A model generated the notes under the pieces. The model made no database searches, was not told the DNA's origin, and saw only the letters and a list, made by a program, of their open reading frames with translations. This document shows, piece after piece, positions 16,583-26,785 of a DNA stretch of 64,000 nt. Every line of letters begins with the position of its first letter. Positions within the stretch are counted from its first letter, which is position 1. This DNA is from Hypericibacter sp049323455 (GTDB lineage: Bacteria; Pseudomonadota; Alphaproteobacteria; Dongiales; Dongiaceae), in contig JBMONF010000034.1 of assembly GCA_049323455.1 (NCBI GenBank), positions 186,001 through 250,000 on the forward strand, given 5' to 3'. A program made the translations under genes and the position numbers.

Positions 16583-17746
16583 CTAAAGCCCGGCCAGCGC
16601 CTGCTCGAGATCGCCGATCAGGTCGGCGGGCTCCTCGAGACCGACCGAGAGCCGCAGCAGATCCTTCTGCACCGGGCTGTTGGGCCCCTCGATCGAGGCG
16701 CGATGCTCGAGCAGGCTTTCGGTGCCGCCGAGCGAGGTGGCGCGAACCCAGAGTTGGCAGCGCCCGGCGAGCTTGAGCGCGCCTTCGGCACCCCCTTTCA
16801 CGCGCAGCGACAGCATGGCGCCGAAGCCCTCCGTCATCTGCCGCTTCGCCACCTCATGGCCCGGATGATCCGGCAGGCCCGGATAAAGAACGGCCACCAG
16901 CTTCGGATGGCCGTGGAAATGCTCGGCGATCCTTTGCGCCGCCGCCGTGGCGTGGCGCACCCGCACATAGAGCGTGCGCATGCCGCGCAGGAGAAGCCAA
17001 GCCTCGAAGGAGCCCAGCACCGCGCCGGCGCCGCCGCGAAGGCCGAGAATGCGCTGCCAGAACTCGTCCTTGCGCGCGGTCACCAGGGCGCCGGCGAGCA
17101 CGTCCGTGTGGCCGTTGAGATATTTTGTCGCCGAATGCATCACGATGTCGGTGCCGAGCGCGAGCGGCTTGGTCAGGACCGGCGTGGGCACGGTGTTGTC
17201 GACGGCGACGCGGGCACCGGCGCGCCGCGCGATCTCGGCCACGCCGGCGATGTCGGTGACGCCCCAATCGGGATTGGCCGGCGTTTCGAGCCAGATCAGC
17301 TTGGTGTGACCGGGCCGCACCGCCGCGGCAACCGCCGCCAGATCGGTGGTATCGACGAACTCGACCTCGAGCCCCCAGCGCCGGCCCTCGTTGATGAGCC
17401 AGTCGCGCAGGCCCCAATACATCACACGCGGCGCGATCAGATGATCGCCCGGCGCCAGCGCTTGGAACAGCGTCACCGCCGCTGCCGTGCCCGAGGCGAA
17501 CAAGGCCGCCGCCTCGCCGCCCTCCAGCGCCGTCAGCAGCGCCTCGGGCTGATCGAGCGTCGGATTGGCGGGGCGCGCATAATGGCGCTTGCCGGGCAGG
17601 CTGTAATCCGCGTCGCGCGCAAAGGTGGTGGCGTTGTGGATCGGCGGCACCACCGCGCGGGTCTCGGGATCGAGCCAGCCCAGCGCCTGGGCCGCCAACG
17701 TCTCGGGCTTGAGATTGCTTTTGCGGGAATGGCGCGCGCTGTCCAT
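16583..17746 (-). CDS. Cys/Met-metabolism PLP-dependent enzyme (cystathionine beta-lyase / gamma-synthase family)
   Basis: The product is 387 residues with the fold-type I aminotransferase pattern. The PLP-binding lysine is in MHSATKYLNGHTDVLAG. The N-terminus (PPIHNATTFARDADY, RPANPTLDQPEALLTALEGG) and C-terminus (TSLGGTESLLEHRASI) are family hallmarks. Members catalyse beta- or gamma-elimination or replacement on cystathionine, homocysteine or methionine; sequence alone does not settle which. Cystathionine beta-lyase is my best guess. The start is ATG 17746; an open frame continues upstream across the N gap but is low-complexity and not protein-like. No S-box riboswitch was seen upstream. 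Confidence 0.85.
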   Translation of the reverse strand: MDSARHSRKSNLKPETLAAQALGWLDPETRAVVPPIHNATTFARDADYSLPGKRHYARPANPTLDQPEALLTALEGGEAAALFASGTAAAVTLFQALAPGDHLIAPRVMYWGLRDWLINEGRRWGLEVEFVDTTDLAAVAAAVRPGHTKLIWLETPANPDWGVTDIAGVAEIARRAGARVAVDNTVPTPVLTKPLALGTDIVMHSATKYLNGHTDVLAGALVTARKDEFWQRILGLRGGAGAVLGSFEAWLLLRGMRTLYVRVRHATAAAQRIAEHFHGHPKLVAVLYPGLPDHPGHEVAKRQMTEGFGAMLSLRVKGGAEGALKLAGRCQLWVRATSLGGTESLLEHRASIEGPNSPVQKDLLRLSVGLEEPADLIGDLEQALAGL

Positions 17747-17857
17747 GCCCCGCATCCTAGGAGGCCGTGCGTCGGTTCGCCAGAGGCTCGGCCGGGCGAC
17801 GCTTCCTTCTTTCGAGGCAAAGCGTCGCACCCGCCCACCCCCCCCAAAAAAAAACAA

Positions 17858-17867
17858 NNNNNNNNNN
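17858..17867. other. Assembly gap (10 N)
   Basis: Ten undetermined bases lie between a poly-C/poly-A tract and a long perfect hairpin. The true gap length is unknown. Confidence 0.99.
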
Positions 17868-17900
17868 CCCTCCCGGCATGACATTCATCATGCCGGGAGG
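17868..17900 (-). terminator. Intrinsic terminator of the GST gene
   Basis: A 13-bp perfect stem (CCCTCCCGGCATG / CATGCCGGGAGGG, 7-nt loop) lies 12 nt past the GST stop on the minus strand. Beyond the N gap the minus strand continues TTGTTTTTTTTT, the expected U-tract, so the gap probably sits inside the terminator. Confidence 0.85.
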
Positions 17901-17912
17901 GCCGGTGCGACT

Positions 17913-18602
17913 TCAGTGCCGCTGATACTGGGTCTTGCCGAACAGCACCTCGCGCGCCTTCTCGTCCATCTCGGCGCGTTGCCGCTCGCTCAACACCTTG
18001 ACGCCGCGCTGCACGGCCGGGCGTGCCTCGACGGTGGCGAACCAGCGCTTCACATGGGGATAGTCCGCAAGCTGGACGCCCTGGCGCTCCCAGGAGCGCA
18101 GCCAGGGCCAGATCGCCATATCGGCGATCGAATATTCGCCCGCCACGAACGGCCGGTCCGCGAGCCGCTTGTCGAGCACGCCATAGAGCCGCTTGGCCTC
18201 GTTGGTGTAGCGGTCGATGGCGTAGGGAATCTTCTCCGGCGCATAGGCGCGGAAGTGATGCACCTGCCCCAGCATCGGGCCGATGCTTCCCATCTGGAAC
18301 ATGAGCCACTGCAGCACCTCGTAGCGCCCGCGCGGCTCCTTGGGCAGGAAACGGCCGGTCTTCTCGGCGAGATAGATCAGGATCGCACCCGATTCGAAGA
18401 GGGGGATCGGCTTGCCGTCCGGCCCTTCGGTGTCGACGATCGCGGGGATCTTGTTGTTGGGGCTGATGGCGAGGAACTCGGGCTTGAACTGATCGCCGCG
18501 GCCGATGTCGACGCCATGCACGTTATAGGCGAGACCCGTCTCCTCCAGCATGATGTGGATCTTGTGGCCGTTGGGCGTGGCCCAACTGTAAAGCTCGATC
18601 AT
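17913..18602 (-). CDS. Glutathione S-transferase, YfcG/Ure2-like (disulfide-bond oxidoreductase)
   Basis: The product is 229 residues. The N-terminal thioredoxin-like domain (IELYSWATPNGHKIHIMLEE, SPNNKIPAIVD, LFESGAILIYLAEKTG) and the all-helical C-terminal domain (EYSIADMAIWPWL) match the nu-class YfcG group. These bind glutathione or its disulfide and show disulfide reductase activity. The ATPNGHK motif replaces a catalytic Tyr/Ser/Cys, as in YfcG. ATG 18602 has GAGGAGG about 5 nt upstream. A strong intrinsic terminator follows. It is divergent from the MFS gene over 440 bp. Confidence 0.88.
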   Translation of the reverse strand: MIELYSWATPNGHKIHIMLEETGLAYNVHGVDIGRGDQFKPEFLAISPNNKIPAIVDTEGPDGKPIPLFESGAILIYLAEKTGRFLPKEPRGRYEVLQWLMFQMGSIGPMLGQVHHFRAYAPEKIPYAIDRYTNEAKRLYGVLDKRLADRPFVAGEYSIADMAIWPWLRSWERQGVQLADYPHVKRWFATVEARPAVQRGVKVLSERQRAEMDEKAREVLFGKTQYQRH

Positions 18603-19043
18603 CCATCCTCCTCGTGAGGGCTTTCGATGGGCGGGGGGCCTTGGGCCCCCCGCGCGTGATTCGAGAGGTAGGCCATCGATGGCGCGAGCGCAACCGCGAC
18701 TTGCGCACGGGTGCCTTGCATCGATGAAGCGTGTCGCGGCGTTCAAAGGCGGGTGCACGAGCTCGGGCCGGTGGCGCGAGCACCCCCGGCGCCTTCGGCC
18801 CATGACATTTCCATGACATGCAGCCAGTGGCCACGCTATCTTGCGCGGCGCGGGTTGGAGCGGGTTTCGCTCGGTTGGAATCGCACCCCATCGTCGTTCC
18901 TGCGAAAGCAGGAGCCCAGGCGCAAGTGACGTGCGGCGGCCTTGGGCCGCAGCGTTCGCCGACGCCACGAAAAGCTGTTCCACCTGATCGGAATCGGCCC
19001 TGACCGAGCCAACCGTCCTCCGATTCTGCCACCGTCCCGCCCC
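18603..19043. other. Divergent intergenic region between GST and MFS genes
   Basis: These 440 bases hold no supported gene. They include two tandem ATGACAT heptamers (18802-18819), a TATCTT hexamer at 18837-18842, and one dispersed hairpin repeat (18891-18920, CCTGCGAAAGCAGG). Confidence 0.6.
18802..18819. promoter_or_regulatory. Tandem ATGACAT heptamers, possible operator or PhoB-like box
   Basis: ATGACAT-TTCC-ATGACAT repeats with an 11-nt period. On the minus strand this reads ATGTCAT-GGAA-ATGTCAT, 6 of 7 matches in both half sites to a PhoB box pointing at the GST gene, but no -10-like hexamer follows at 10 nt. On the plus strand, ATGACA (18813-18818) could be a -35 for TATCTT at 18837-18842 (18-nt spacer), driving the MFS gene. 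Confidence 0.45.
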
Positions 19044-20186
19044 ATGCGCGCCCTCCTCTTCGCCACCGCCCCGCTGCTGCTGGGTGTCGCCCTCATGATG
19101 GCCGGCAACGGGCTCCAGGGCTCGCTCCTCGGCCTGCGCGCGACGGCCGAGGGATTCCCGGCTTCCCTCACCGGCCTGATCATGTCCGGCTATTATCTTG
19201 GGTTCTTCGCCGGCTCGCTGCTGACGCCGAAGGTCGTGGGACGCGTCGGCCATGTCCGCGTGTTCGCGGCCCTCGCGGCCACCGCCAGCATGGCGATCCT
19301 GATCCATGCGGTCTTCGTCAACTGGCCGAGCTGGACGCTGTTGCGCGCCGTCACCGGCTTCTCCTTCTCCGGCCTCTATGTTGTGGTCGAGAGCTGGCTC
19401 AACGACCGCGCCAGCAACGAGACGCGCGGCCGGTTGCTCGGCATCTATACGGTCGCGCAGGCCGTCGCGCTCAGCCTCGGTCAGCTCATGCTCAATCTGG
19501 GCGATCCCGCCTCCTTCGAGCTGTTCAGCCTGGTCGCGGTGCTGATCTCGGCGGCGGTGCTGCCGGTGCTGCTGGTCTCCGCCTCGACGCCGCATTTCGG
19601 CGAGGCGGAGAAGCTGCCGCTGCTGCAGCTCTTTCGCCTCTCGCCCCTGGGCGTGGTCGGCACGCTCGGCGCCGGCATCACCATCAGCGGCTTCAGCGGC
19701 ATGGGCGCCGTCTACGCCAAGGCGATCGGATTCACGGTCGGGCAGGTCTCGCTCTTCATGGCGCTCTCCGTGATCGGCAGCGCCATCTTCCCCTGGCCGC
19801 TCGGCTGGCTCTCCGACCGGCTCGACCGGCGCCGGGTCATCACCGGCGTCACGCTGCTGATGGCGGCCCTTTGCGTCGCGGGCATGGCGGCACCGGGCCT
19901 CTCCACGATCCTCCTGCTCGCGATCGTGTTCCTTTATGGCGGGCTGTCGATGCCGATCTATTCGCTCTCGGTCGCCCACGCGAACGACCGGCTCAAGCCC
20001 GAGCAGATGGTGGCGGCGAGCTCCACGCTGATGCTCGCCTACGGTATCGGCGCGATCCTGGGGCCGCTCACGGTCGGCCAGGCAATGACGTTGCTGGGGC
20101 CTTCCGGCTATTTCGCCTATCTGGCCGCGGCCCATGTGGCGCTCGGACTCTTCGCCATCTGGCGCATGATCCGCCGGCCGGGGTGA
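19044..20186 (+). CDS. MFS transporter
   Basis: The product is 380 residues with 12 hydrophobic helices in two halves of six. The start segment (LLFATAPLLLGVALMMAGNG) leads straight into helix 1. A loop 2-3 motif variant (SLLTPKVVGRVGHVR) and the cytosolic LSDRLDRRRV after helix 8 are typical of the family. The profile resembles the YcaD-like group of putative exporters; the substrate is unknown. ATG 19044 is the first start near helix 1, with no strong ribosome-binding site. Upstream candidate promoter elements are at 18813-18842. Confidence 0.82.
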   Translation: MRALLFATAPLLLGVALMMAGNGLQGSLLGLRATAEGFPASLTGLIMSGYYLGFFAGSLLTPKVVGRVGHVRVFAALAATASMAILIHAVFVNWPSWTLLRAVTGFSFSGLYVVVESWLNDRASNETRGRLLGIYTVAQAVALSLGQLMLNLGDPASFELFSLVAVLISAAVLPVLLVSASTPHFGEAEKLPLLQLFRLSPLGVVGTLGAGITISGFSGMGAVYAKAIGFTVGQVSLFMALSVIGSAIFPWPLGWLSDRLDRRRVITGVTLLMAALCVAGMAAPGLSTILLLAIVFLYGGLSMPIYSLSVAHANDRLKPEQMVAASSTLMLAYGIGAILGPLTVGQAMTLLGPSGYFAYLAAAHVALGLFAIWRMIRRPG

Positions 20187-20262
20187 GGAGCCGCTCGTTT
20201 GCACGCGGCCGCACTGCCGCCTCCCGCGCGAGAGACACTCGTTTGCGCGCGGCCGCCCAGCC

Positions 20263-22290
20263 TCACCGCCCAGCCGGCTCCTCGAGCAACAGCACGCGGC
20301 CGTCCCAGCGCGCGTCGGGTGTTGCGTCCGGCCGCTCGGCCAAGTGGCCGCCGCCGATCGCAGCCGCGAGCGCATCGCGCGGCGCGTTCAGCGAATCCTG
20401 AGCCCGGCTGAGCGTGACCAGCGTCAGCAGGCGTTCGGGGCGCTCCTCGACCACGGCGCCGATCAGCACGGGTCGCACGGCGCCGTTCCCCTCGCGCAGC
20501 ATCAGCCCGCTCGCCCACAGACGTAAGACCAGCCGCGCCCCGTCGGGCTGCGGCAGGATTCGCGTCAGCTCGGGCAAGCGCCCATCGTCGAGCCGGGGCA
20601 AGACCGGCAGGGTCTGCGGGTCCGGGCTCGGCAGGAGCGGGAGCAGCGCCGTGGCGGCCTCCCAGGCCGGCGGCTCGCGCCAGCCGGCCGCCGCGAGGCG
20701 GGCCGCCACAGCCTGAACCTTCCCCGCCCATTGAACCGTGAAAGGCTCCTCGAGCTCGCCCTTGAGGTCCACGCGCCGGGCCGGCAGCGTCGCCCAGCCG
20801 CCGTCGCGCCACTCGGCCGCCGACATCGTGCGCTCTGTCTGGCGCGGCGCGTAGCGCGCCATGTCCTCGGCATGGCTGCGACCGATGTGAACGGCGCCGG
20901 CCCCCACCAGCGCGACGCAGGCGACCGCGAGCAGGCCCAGCGGCCGCACGGGCTCCGGCCGGTGATGAAGGTAGACGATGCCGAGCAGCGCGATCCAGGC
21001 GCTGCCGAAGGCGATGCCGGCCGCCACATCGGAGAACCAGTGGGCGCCGAGATAAAGCCGCGAGAAAGCGATCAGGACGACGAAGCCGGCGGCCACCGTG
21101 GCGACGACGGCGCTCGCCAGCGGCTTGAGCTCGCGCGAGGCGAGGAAGGCGAGGAAGCCCCACATCACGACGTTCACGGTCGCGTGGCCGCTGGGGAAGG
21201 AAAAGACGCCCAGCCCGCTGTAGAGATCGGGCACCGGCCGCGGGCGGAACAGCGTGAATTTCAGGCCGGTGTTGAAGAGCGAGCCCAGCGCCACCGCCGC
21301 GACCCAATAGGCGGCGGTTCGCCATGCCCGCCGCCACAGCAGCCAGAGCAGGACCGCGATCGTGACGGCGATGACGACGACGCTGTCGCCGAGCTCGGTC
21401 GCCGCCACCGTCACGGTGTCGCCCCAGGGCGTTCGCAGGCTCTGCAACAGGCCGTAGATGGCCGCGTCGGCGCGCACCAGCGGATCGCCGCTGACGACGT
21501 CCTCGAGCACGCCGAAGAAGAGCCAGAGTGCTGCCACCAGCAGCACGGTCGCGACCAGCAAGCCGCGCAGCTCGGTTTCGCCGGGCTCGAGGAGCGAGCG
21601 CAAATACCGCTTGAGCCAGCCGCCATCGGTTGCAGCCCACCGCCGTGCTCTCTCGGCCAGCCATTCCAGCGCCGGCAGACCGCGCCGCAGCGCATAGCGC
21701 ACGATCCAGACGGCGATCCACAGCACCGCCAGCAGCAGCGCCACGAACAGAAGCAGCCGTCCCGCCACCGCGCCGGCGAGCGCCAGCGAGGCGCCGAGCG
21801 CCACGCCGGGAAGGATGTGGGCCGGCGCCCAGGCAATCGCCGAGGCGATATTGGCAACGTAGAAGCGCGCAGGCGGCATGCGCAGGATGCCGGCGAACAA
21901 CGGCACGAAGGCGCGCGCCGCCGGCACGAAACGGCCGAGCACGACGCTCTTGCCGCCGTGGCGCTCGAAGAAGGCTTCGCTTTCCGCGGCGAGCCGCGGA
22001 TAGCGGTTCAAGGGCGGCCGCGCGAGTATGGCGCGCCCGTAGCGCCGGCCGATGCCATAGGACAGACCGTCGCCGATCACGGCGCCGACCACGGCCCACG
22101 CGGTCAAGGGCCATAGATGGATGGCGCCGGTGGCAACCAGAGCGCCCAGGGCGACGATGATGGTCGAGCCCGGCACGGCCGCGCCCAGGATGGGCAGGGC
22201 CTCGACCAGAGCGGCCAGGAATCCCAGCCCGTAGGCCAGATGCGGATGAGCGGCGACGAAGTCGAGGAAGGAACGCAGAAGGTCGAGCAT
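20263..22290 (-). CDS. DedA - PAP2 phosphatase - LssY C-terminal fusion protein
   Basis: The product is 675 residues with three parts. Residues 1-205 are a DedA/SNARE-associated domain (GAAVPGSTIIVALGALVAT, RFVPAARAFVPLFAGI), a lipid flippase/transporter-like fold. Residues 240-430 are a type 2 phosphatidic acid phosphatase with KFTLFRPRP, FSFPSGHAT and SRLYLGAHWFSD, the full catalytic set. Residues 440-675 resemble the LssY C-terminal domain (APRQTERTMSAAEWRDGGW). The order is that of Legionella LssY-type proteins. It probably dephosphorylates a lipid or polyprenyl phosphate at the inner membrane, perhaps coupled to lipid movement. The start lies 170 bp downstream of a second PAP2 gene on the same strand. 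Confidence 0.88.
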   Translation of the reverse strand: MLDLLRSFLDFVAAHPHLAYGLGFLAALVEALPILGAAVPGSTIIVALGALVATGAIHLWPLTAWAVVGAVIGDGLSYGIGRRYGRAILARPPLNRYPRLAAESEAFFERHGGKSVVLGRFVPAARAFVPLFAGILRMPPARFYVANIASAIAWAPAHILPGVALGASLALAGAVAGRLLLFVALLLAVLWIAVWIVRYALRRGLPALEWLAERARRWAATDGGWLKRYLRSLLEPGETELRGLLVATVLLVAALWLFFGVLEDVVSGDPLVRADAAIYGLLQSLRTPWGDTVTVAATELGDSVVVIAVTIAVLLWLLWRRAWRTAAYWVAAVALGSLFNTGLKFTLFRPRPVPDLYSGLGVFSFPSGHATVNVVMWGFLAFLASRELKPLASAVVATVAAGFVVLIAFSRLYLGAHWFSDVAAGIAFGSAWIALLGIVYLHHRPEPVRPLGLLAVACVALVGAGAVHIGRSHAEDMARYAPRQTERTMSAAEWRDGGWATLPARRVDLKGELEEPFTVQWAGKVQAVAARLAAAGWREPPAWEAATALLPLLPSPDPQTLPVLPRLDDGRLPELTRILPQPDGARLVLRLWASGLMLREGNGAVRPVLIGAVVEERPERLLTLVTLSRAQDSLNAPRDALAAAIGGGHLAERPDATPDARWDGRVLLLEEPAGR

Positions 22291-22329
22291 CTAGTGTCCG
22301 CGATCAGAGAAACGCATTACGAGCCATCG

Positions 22330-22440
22330 GCCCTCATCTTGAGCCTGTCGACCCTCCTTCGCCCGCCGAAGCGGGCTTTGCCCTGGCCTGCAAGGGCGGA
22401 GCCGGGCTTCGCGAAGGCGGGAGGATGAGGCCCGATTCTC
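22330..22440. repeat. Dispersed repeat (GAGCCTGTCGA family) with imperfect hairpins
   Basis: The region starts TCATCTTGAGCCTGTCGACC and closes with GGAGGATGAGG, flanking a GC-rich inner inverted repeat. It is related to the CCTTCGACAGGCTCAGGATG elements at 24807-24831 and 51439-51524. Confidence 0.65.
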
Positions 22441-22459
22441 GCTTCAACGATAGCCGGTA

Positions 22460-23032
22460 CTAGAACAGCCGGACCAGCCGGCGGTTGAGCGCCGATTCGG
22501 CTCTATAGAAGGCGGCGACCGCAAGGGCCGCCAGCGCCGCGGTGCCCGCGCCGCCGATTATATCGGTCAGATAGTGAGTCCCGATATAGATGCGGGCAGC
22601 CCCCATCGCCAGCGCCGCGGTCATATACGCCCAGGCCCAACGGTCGCGCCTCAGAAACAGCGCGAAAGCCGCCGCGAAGGCGACGGTCGCGTGATCGGAA
22701 GGGAAGGACGGATCGGCGCTCGGCGCGACGACCAGATGCGTGACGCCGGCGTCGTAGGGCCGCACGCGATCGAAGACGAGGAGGATACCCTGATTGATCA
22801 GCAGCCCCAGCGCGGTCGACAGCCCGCAGCAGATGGCGACGAAGCGAGCTTGCGTGCGCTCCCTTGCCGCCCACCACCGCAACGCGATCGAGCCGACAAT
22901 GAGATAGAGGCCCGTCTCGGCGAAGGCCGAGACAACCAGATCCAGCGCCGGCCAGCGCCCGGCCAGGGCGTTCAGGCCGGCGGTGATTGTCGCATCGAAC
23001 CCCACGCTTGGAATCCTTTCTGGCATGAACAT
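22460..23032 (-). CDS. PAP2-family phosphatase, undecaprenyl-diphosphatase (BcrC) type
   Basis: The product is 190 residues with five to six transmembrane helices. Phosphatase motifs are DRVRPYD (motif 1, lacking the usual Lys), SFPSDHAT (motif 2, PSDH instead of PSGH, as in BcrC proteins) and ARIYIGTHYLTDIIGG (motif 3). It likely hydrolyses undecaprenyl diphosphate on the periplasmic side to recycle the cell-wall lipid carrier; related lipid phosphates are alternative substrates. ATG 23032 is used; ATG 23026 is also possible. It lies 100 bp downstream of gatB on the same strand. Confidence 0.82.
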   Translation of the reverse strand: MFMPERIPSVGFDATITAGLNALAGRWPALDLVVSAFAETGLYLIVGSIALRWWAARERTQARFVAICCGLSTALGLLINQGILLVFDRVRPYDAGVTHLVVAPSADPSFPSDHATVAFAAAFALFLRRDRWAWAYMTAALAMGAARIYIGTHYLTDIIGGAGTAALAALAVAAFYRAESALNRRLVRLF

Positions 23033-23133
23033 GCGCGGCGCCGTGCGCCCGACCGGAGCGCGCGCCGCGACGAAAGGATCGTCGCCGATCTGGGCATTTC
23101 TGCGGCGCAGGGATGCGGTCGCCGAGCGCCCCT

Positions 23134-24621
<1,488 letters not shown>

Positions 24622-24664
24622 CGTCAGTGTCCTTGTGGCCTCAATATAGCGTCCGCCCCTCGGT

Positions 24665-24831
24665 CGTCACCCCGGCGCCCGTGGGCTTTGCCCGCTACTT
24701 TAGCTTTGCCGGCGAAGCCGGCCCCGGGGTCCATGCTTGAGCCGTTCGCAGTGCTTCACCATGGACCCTCGCTTGCGCGAGGGTGACTCGTCAGAGATCG
24801 GCCCATTATCCTTCGACAGGCTCAGGATGAA
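24665..24831. repeat. Cluster of extragenic inverted repeats between gatA and gatB
   Basis: The first block (24665-24788) holds nested stems such as TTTGCCGGCGAAGCCGGC and GGACCCTCGCTTGCGCGAGGGT. The second (24807-24831) is the ATCCTTCGACAGGCTCAGGAT element. They interrupt what would otherwise be a tight gatCAB operon. Confidence 0.75.
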
Positions 24832-24835
24832 GCGA

Positions 24836-26299
24836 TCACGCCGGCCTTGCCGTGAAATTGGCGGCCTTCTCCAGCACCTGCGCCACCGTGAGCAGCGTCG
24901 CCTCGTCGAAGGCCTTGCCGATGAGCTGGAGGCCCAGGGGCAGCCCCTCGGCCGAGAGCGCCGCCGGCACCGAGATGCCGGGCAGGCCCGCCAGGTTCAC
25001 GGTCACGGTGAAGACGTCGTTGAGATACATCGCCACCGGATCGTCGCTCTTTTCGCCGGCCGCGAAAGCGGCCGAGGGCGTGGCCGGGGTCAGGATCACG
25101 TCCACCTGCTTGAAGGCTTGCGCGAAGTCGCGCGCGATCAGGCTGCGCAAGCGCTGGGCTCTCACATAGTAGGCATCGTAATAGCCGGCCGAGAGCACAT
25201 AGGTGCCGATCAGGATGCGCCGCTTGACCTCAGGCCCGAAGCCGGCCGCGCGCGTCAGCTCGTACATGTCGTCGAGCGTGTCGGCCGGCACGCGCAACCC
25301 GAAGCGCACGCCGTCGTAGCGCGCCAGGTTCGAGGAGGCCTCGGCCGGTGCGATGATGTAATAGGTCGGCAACGCATATTTGGTGTGAGGCAGCGAGATC
25401 TCGACCGGCGTGGCGCCGACGGCCTTGAGCCATTCCGCGCCCCGCGCCCACAGCGTCTCGATCTCGGCCGACATGCCCTCGACCCGATATTCCTTCGGAA
25501 TCCCCACTTTCAGGCCGCGGATGTCGCCAGTCAGTCCCTTGCGGAAATCCGGCACCGGCAGATCGGCAGAGGTCGAATCCTTGGGATCGTGCCCGGCCAT
25601 GGCGCCCAGCATGATGGCTGCGTCCTCGACCGTGCGCGTCATCGGTCCGGCCTGGTCCAGCGACGAGGCGAAGGCGACGATGCCCCAGCGCGAGCAGCGC
25701 CCGTAGGTCGGCTTGATGCCGACGATGCCGCAGAAGGCGGCCGGCTGGCGGATCGAGCCGCCGGTGTCGGTGCCGGTCGCCGCCATGGCGATGCGCGCGG
25801 CCACGGCCGCGGCCGAGCCGCCGGAAGAGCCGCCCGGCACCAGCGGCCGGTCGTCGCCCTTGCGCCGCCACGGATTGACCACCCCGCCATGATAGCTGGT
25901 GAGGTTGGACGAGCCCATGGCGAACTCGTCCATGTTGACCTTGCCGAGCATGACGGCGCCGGCCTTCCACAAATTGGCCGTCACGGTCGATTCATATGGC
26001 GGCTTGAAGCCGTCGAGGATGTGCGAGCCGGCGGTGGTCAGCACGCCCTCGGTGCAGAACAGATCCTTGATCGCGAGCGGAATGCCTTCCATCGCGCCGA
26101 CCTGGCCGGCGCGCCGACGCTGATCGGACGCCTCGGCCATGGCGAGCGCCTTCTCCGGCGTCTCGGTGATGAAGGCGTTGAGGCCCCGCGCCTTCCCCAT
26201 GGCGTCGAGATGGGCCTGGGTCAGCTCCTTGGCCGAGAACGTCTTCCTGGCCAAGCCGTCGAGCGCCTGGGCGACGGTGAGATCGGTGAGGTTCGTCAT
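24836..26299 (-). CDS. gatA: Asp-tRNA(Asn)/Glu-tRNA(Gln) amidotransferase subunit A
   Basis: The product is 487 residues of the amidase-signature family. The catalytic triad is visible as Lys in LAIKDLFCTEG, cis-Ser in PGGSSGGSAAAVAA and the nucleophile Ser in TDTGGSIRQPAAFCG. GatA releases ammonia from glutamine or asparagine and channels it to GatB. It starts 16 bp downstream of gatC, so the two are co-transcribed. Confidence 0.96.
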   Translation of the reverse strand: MTNLTDLTVAQALDGLARKTFSAKELTQAHLDAMGKARGLNAFITETPEKALAMAEASDQRRRAGQVGAMEGIPLAIKDLFCTEGVLTTAGSHILDGFKPPYESTVTANLWKAGAVMLGKVNMDEFAMGSSNLTSYHGGVVNPWRRKGDDRPLVPGGSSGGSAAAVAARIAMAATGTDTGGSIRQPAAFCGIVGIKPTYGRCSRWGIVAFASSLDQAGPMTRTVEDAAIMLGAMAGHDPKDSTSADLPVPDFRKGLTGDIRGLKVGIPKEYRVEGMSAEIETLWARGAEWLKAVGATPVEISLPHTKYALPTYYIIAPAEASSNLARYDGVRFGLRVPADTLDDMYELTRAAGFGPEVKRRILIGTYVLSAGYYDAYYVRAQRLRSLIARDFAQAFKQVDVILTPATPSAAFAAGEKSDDPVAMYLNDVFTVTVNLAGLPGISVPAALSAEGLPLGLQLIGKAFDEATLLTVAQVLEKAANFTARPA

Positions 26300-26315
26300 G
26301 ATGCGCGAGCGGCCC

Positions 26316-26603
26316 CTATTCGACGACCTTGGGCACGGCGAAGAAGCCGGCCGCCGGCTCGGGTGCGTTGGCGAGGATGCGATCGCGGCAATTGCCGTCG
26401 GTGATCTCGTCCTTGCGCTTGGGCAGCGAGAAGCGCTCGACGCCCGACATCGGCTCGATGCCGGACACGTCCACCTCGTTCAGCTGCTCGACCCAATGGA
26501 GAATGCCTTGCAACTCCTTGGCGTAAGCGTCGAGCTCCTCGTCCTTGAGCCTGAGGCGGGCGAGCGTCGCGATATGGGCGACGGTCTTGCGGTCGAGCGA
26601 CAT
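26316..26603 (-). CDS. gatC: Asp-tRNA(Asn)/Glu-tRNA(Gln) amidotransferase subunit C
   Basis: The product is exactly 95 residues, the usual GatC size. The N-terminus MSLDRKTVAHIATLARLRL and the C-terminal RDRILANAPEPAAGFFAVPK are family hallmarks. GatC wraps between GatA and GatB and stabilises the complex. ATG 26603 is chosen over longer in-frame extensions because of this homology. It is divergent from the YbjN-like gene. Confidence 0.95.
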   Translation of the reverse strand: MSLDRKTVAHIATLARLRLKDEELDAYAKELQGILHWVEQLNEVDVSGIEPMSGVERFSLPKRKDEITDGNCRDRILANAPEPAAGFFAVPKVVE

Positions 26604-26785
26604 GGCTGTCCTGGAAAACCCGGGGTGTCGGAAGGCCGGGAAAGTATCACCCGGCCCGGGGCCCCGCAACAGGGCCAGGCGAGGATGGCGGGCGAAGCCA
26701 TTGCGGCGCCGACCGCTCTTGCGCGAGACTCCGATGCAGCGCCGATTTGGCCGGGCCGATCCGGCCAGAACCCGAAGGTATCCCG

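Noticed and set aside
17747..17857. Possible SAM riboswitch before the Cys/Met-metabolism gene
   Set aside because: No S-box or SAM-II core pattern could be seen; the leader is short and mostly homopolymer near the gap.
17747..17884. N-terminal extension of the PLP enzyme across the N gap
   Set aside because: The extension includes unknown bases and homopolymer-derived residues (Phe and Gly runs) and no homology; ATG 17746 gives the family start.
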